From: Paenibacillus sp. 19GGS1-52
Lineage (GTDB): Bacteria; Bacillota; Bacilli; Paenibacillales; Paenibacillaceae
Assembly: GCF_022369515.1 (NCBI RefSeq)
Contig: NZ_CP059724.1
Location: 2,480,001 to 2,544,000, forward strand
Direction of reading: 5' to 3'
Length of the DNA: 64,000 nucleotides
Shown: positions 62,328 through 64,000 of the stretch, piece by piece
Position numbering within the stretch: the first letter of the stretch is position 1
Layout: every line of letters begins with the position of its first letter
Program-made: the position numbers and the translations under genes
The notes under the pieces: generated by a model
What the model saw: the letters and a program-made list of their open reading frames with translations, nothing else
The model's database searches: none
What the model was told of the DNA's origin: nothing

Positions 62328-64000
62328 ATGAGTAGTTTATCAGAACAATTTTTGCCGGCTTTTCTGGAGGAGGTCGTGGGTGACCGCTTTGGTCGGTACT
62401 CCAAATATATTATTCAGGATCGGGCCATTCCAGATGTCCGCGATGGACTGAAGCCTGTGCAGCGCCGGATTCTGTATGCGATGTACGATTCGGGCAATAG
62501 TCCGGACAAGCCGTACCGTAAGTCTGCCAAAACAGTCGGAGATGTTATGGGTAATTACCATCCTCATGGAGATTCCTCCATTTATGATGGAATGGTGCGT
62601 ATGGCACAGCCTTGGAAACTGGGTCATGTACTGGTTGACGGGCACGGCAACTGGGGTTCGATGGATGATGATCCAGCGGCAGCGATGCGGTATACGGAAG
62701 CGCGTCTATCTCCGATTGCAATGGAGATGATGCGTGACATCGAGAAGCGGACTGTACTGTTCAAGGACAATTTCGACAATACGACGAAGGAACCCGTTGT
62801 TGTTCCATCGCGCTATCCGAATCTGCTGGTAAACGGGACGAGCGGAATCTCAGCCGGTTTTGCTACGGAAATACCTCCGCATAATCTGCGAGAGGTCATT
62901 GATGCTTGTATCGCCGTGATGCAGAAGCCGGATATTGAGCTGGAAGACATTATGACCTTCATCAAAGGACCCGATTTTCCAACTGGCGGCACAATTATGG
63001 GCGGAGAAGGCATCATGGATGCTTACCGCACGGGTAAAGGCCGCATTTACTTGCGCTCCAAGACAGAGATTGAGAATTTACGTGGTGGTAAGCAGCAGAT
63101 TGTTATTACTGAGGTTCCTTTTCAGGTTGTGAAATCTCGGCTCGTTACAGCGATGGAAATGATTCGATTAGAGAAAAAGATTGAAGGCATTGCCGAAGTT
63201 CGCGACGAGAGCGGACGGGAAGGCCTACGGATTGTGGTGGAATTGAAAAAGGAAGCCGATGCCCAAGGAATTCTTGCCTATTTGCTCAAAAAAACCGATC
63301 TTCAGGTGACCTACAATTCCAATATGGTAGCGATTGTAAATAAAGCACCTCAGCAGTTGGGTCTTAAGTCCATTCTTGAAGCCTATATTGCCCATCAGCG
63401 CGAGGTGGTTACTCATCGTACCCAGTTCGATCTAGAACGCGCAGCAGACCGTGCTCACGTCTTGGAGGGCCTGGTAAAGGCATTGAATATTCTGGATGAG
63501 GTTATCGCGGCTATTAAAGCCTCGAAGAACCGTCTGGATGCGCAGAACAATCTCGTCTGGATGTTCGGCTTCAGCGAACGCCAAGCCGATTCCATTCTCA
63601 CCTTGCAACTATATCGGCTGACTAATCTGGAGATTCATTCACTCCAGAAAGAACTGGACGAAATGCAGGCAAAGATCGCTTTACTGCAAGGGATATTAGA
63701 TAGCGACAAAAAGTTGGTTGCTGTCATTCGTAAGGAATTGCTGGAGATCCGTGACAAATACGGGATTGATCGTCGCTCCCTTATCCAAGGTGAAGTGGAA
63801 GAGCTTAAAGTGAGTCTTGAAGTACTGGTCAATGCAGAGGAAGTGCTGGTTGCCTTTTCGGCGAACGGTTATATTAAACGGACCGGCATGCCTTCGTTCA
63901 CCCGATCTGGCGGCGAGCGCCACGCCTCGGGTGTTAAGGAAGGTGACCATATCATCAAACTGCTGGATCTGAATACACGGGACAGCTTGCTGGTATTCAC
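62328..64000 (+). CDS. parC: DNA topoisomerase IV subunit A, N-terminal part (3' end outside window)
   Basis: Breakage-reunion subunit of topoisomerase IV; 557 codons are visible and the frame is open to the window end. The catalytic tyrosine is Y122 in [12 protein letters not shown]. The quinolone-pocket region reads [13 protein letters not shown] with S83 and D87 in the usual susceptible-type positions. The winged helix, tower and coiled-coil regions follow, and the C-terminal beta-pinwheel begins near residue 500. The start ATG at 62328 follows GAACAGAAGGTGAG. ParC and not GyrA is supported by adjacency to parE. Confidence 0.94.
   Translation, partial: MSSLSEQFLPAFLEEVVGDRFGRYSKYIIQDRAIPDVRDGLKPVQRRILYAMYDSGNSPDKPYRKSAKTVGDVMGNYHPHGDSSIYDGMVRMAQPWKLGHVLVDGHGNWGSMDDDPAAAMRYTEARLSPIAMEMMRDIEKRTVLFKDNFDNTTKEPVVVPSRYPNLLVNGTSGISAGFATEIPPHNLREVIDACIAVMQKPDIELEDIMTFIKGPDFPTGGTIMGGEGIMDAYRTGKGRIYLRSKTEIENLRGGKQQIVITEVPFQVVKSRLVTAMEMIRLEKKIEGIAEVRDESGREGLRIVVELKKEADAQGILAYLLKKTDLQVTYNSNMVAIVNKAPQQLGLKSILEAYIAHQREVVTHRTQFDLERAADRAHVLEGLVKALNILDEVIAAIKASKNRLDAQNNLVWMFGFSERQADSILTLQLYRLTNLEIHSLQKELDEMQAKIALLQGILDSDKKLVAVIRKELLEIRDKYGIDRRSLIQGEVEELKVSLEVLVNAEEVLVAFSANGYIKRTGMPSFTRSGGERHASGVKEGDHIIKLLDLNTRDSLLVF

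Noticed and set aside
60057..64000. gyrB-gyrA instead of parE-parC
   Set aside because: There are no gyrase neighbours such as recF or dnaN, and ParE/ParC-type motif details and gene order fit topoisomerase IV better.

Overview
The window reads as a chromosomal segment of a Gram-positive, endospore-forming member of the Bacillales, most likely Paenibacillus. The reasons are moderate GC content, strong AGGAGG-type ribosome sites with several TTG/GTG starts, T-box and ykkC riboswitch regulation, SLH-domain and copper-amine-oxidase-stalk wall proteins, a GerMN lipoprotein, a two-headed dynamin (DynA), YesN/YesM-type signalling and the asnS-dnaD gene order. The species call is an inference. I see no transposase, prophage or CRISPR array.

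Layout. 1-5500: end of an FtsH-like protease, then hbd-ackA-asnS-dnaD and an acetyltransferase. 5600-18720: a guanidine regulon. Two divergent guanidine-I (ykkC) riboswitches at about 11.3-11.8 kb face apart. The leftward operon encodes a NitT/TauT-type ABC importer, an isochorismatase-fold hydrolase, a metallo-beta-lactamase-fold hydrolase and an MFS exporter. The rightward operon encodes two DUF1989 proteins (UAAP1/UAAP2, the CgdAB carboxyguanidine deiminase pair), a biotin-dependent urea/guanidine carboxylase and an allophanate hydrolase split into two genes. Together they would import guanidine-type compounds and convert them to ammonium and CO2. 18.7-22.4 kb: proB-proA-proC behind a T-box with a CCU (Pro) specifier. 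22.4-28.1 kb: small regulator modules (LysR, TetR with a glycosyltransferase, MerR with an NAD(P)-binding protein). 28.3-30.3 kb: leuCD.

30.5-37.3 kb is a cell-envelope cluster: two tandem N-acetylmuramoyl-L-alanine amidases, a GerMN lipoprotein and a large SLH protein. 37.5-44.2 kb: nth, a small unknown gene, dynA, purT and an acetyltransferase. 44.4-52.8 kb: a sugar-sensing module (response regulator, sensor kinase, binding-protein-like lipoprotein) next to mglBAC. 53.5-59.98 kb: a WG-repeat protein, a CAP-domain secreted protein with a 30-bp tandem repeat, a lone tRNA-Lys(CTT), an SGNH hydrolase and a two-gene ABC transporter. 60-64 kb: parE and the start of parC.

The most notable items are (i) the divergent guanidine regulon with two hydrolases of unassigned role, one of them a candidate guanylurea- or biuret-type hydrolase, and (ii) a dispersed family of about 120-bp imperfect palindromes (three full copies and one decayed) whose arms differ between copies in a pairing-preserving way around a conserved internal loop.
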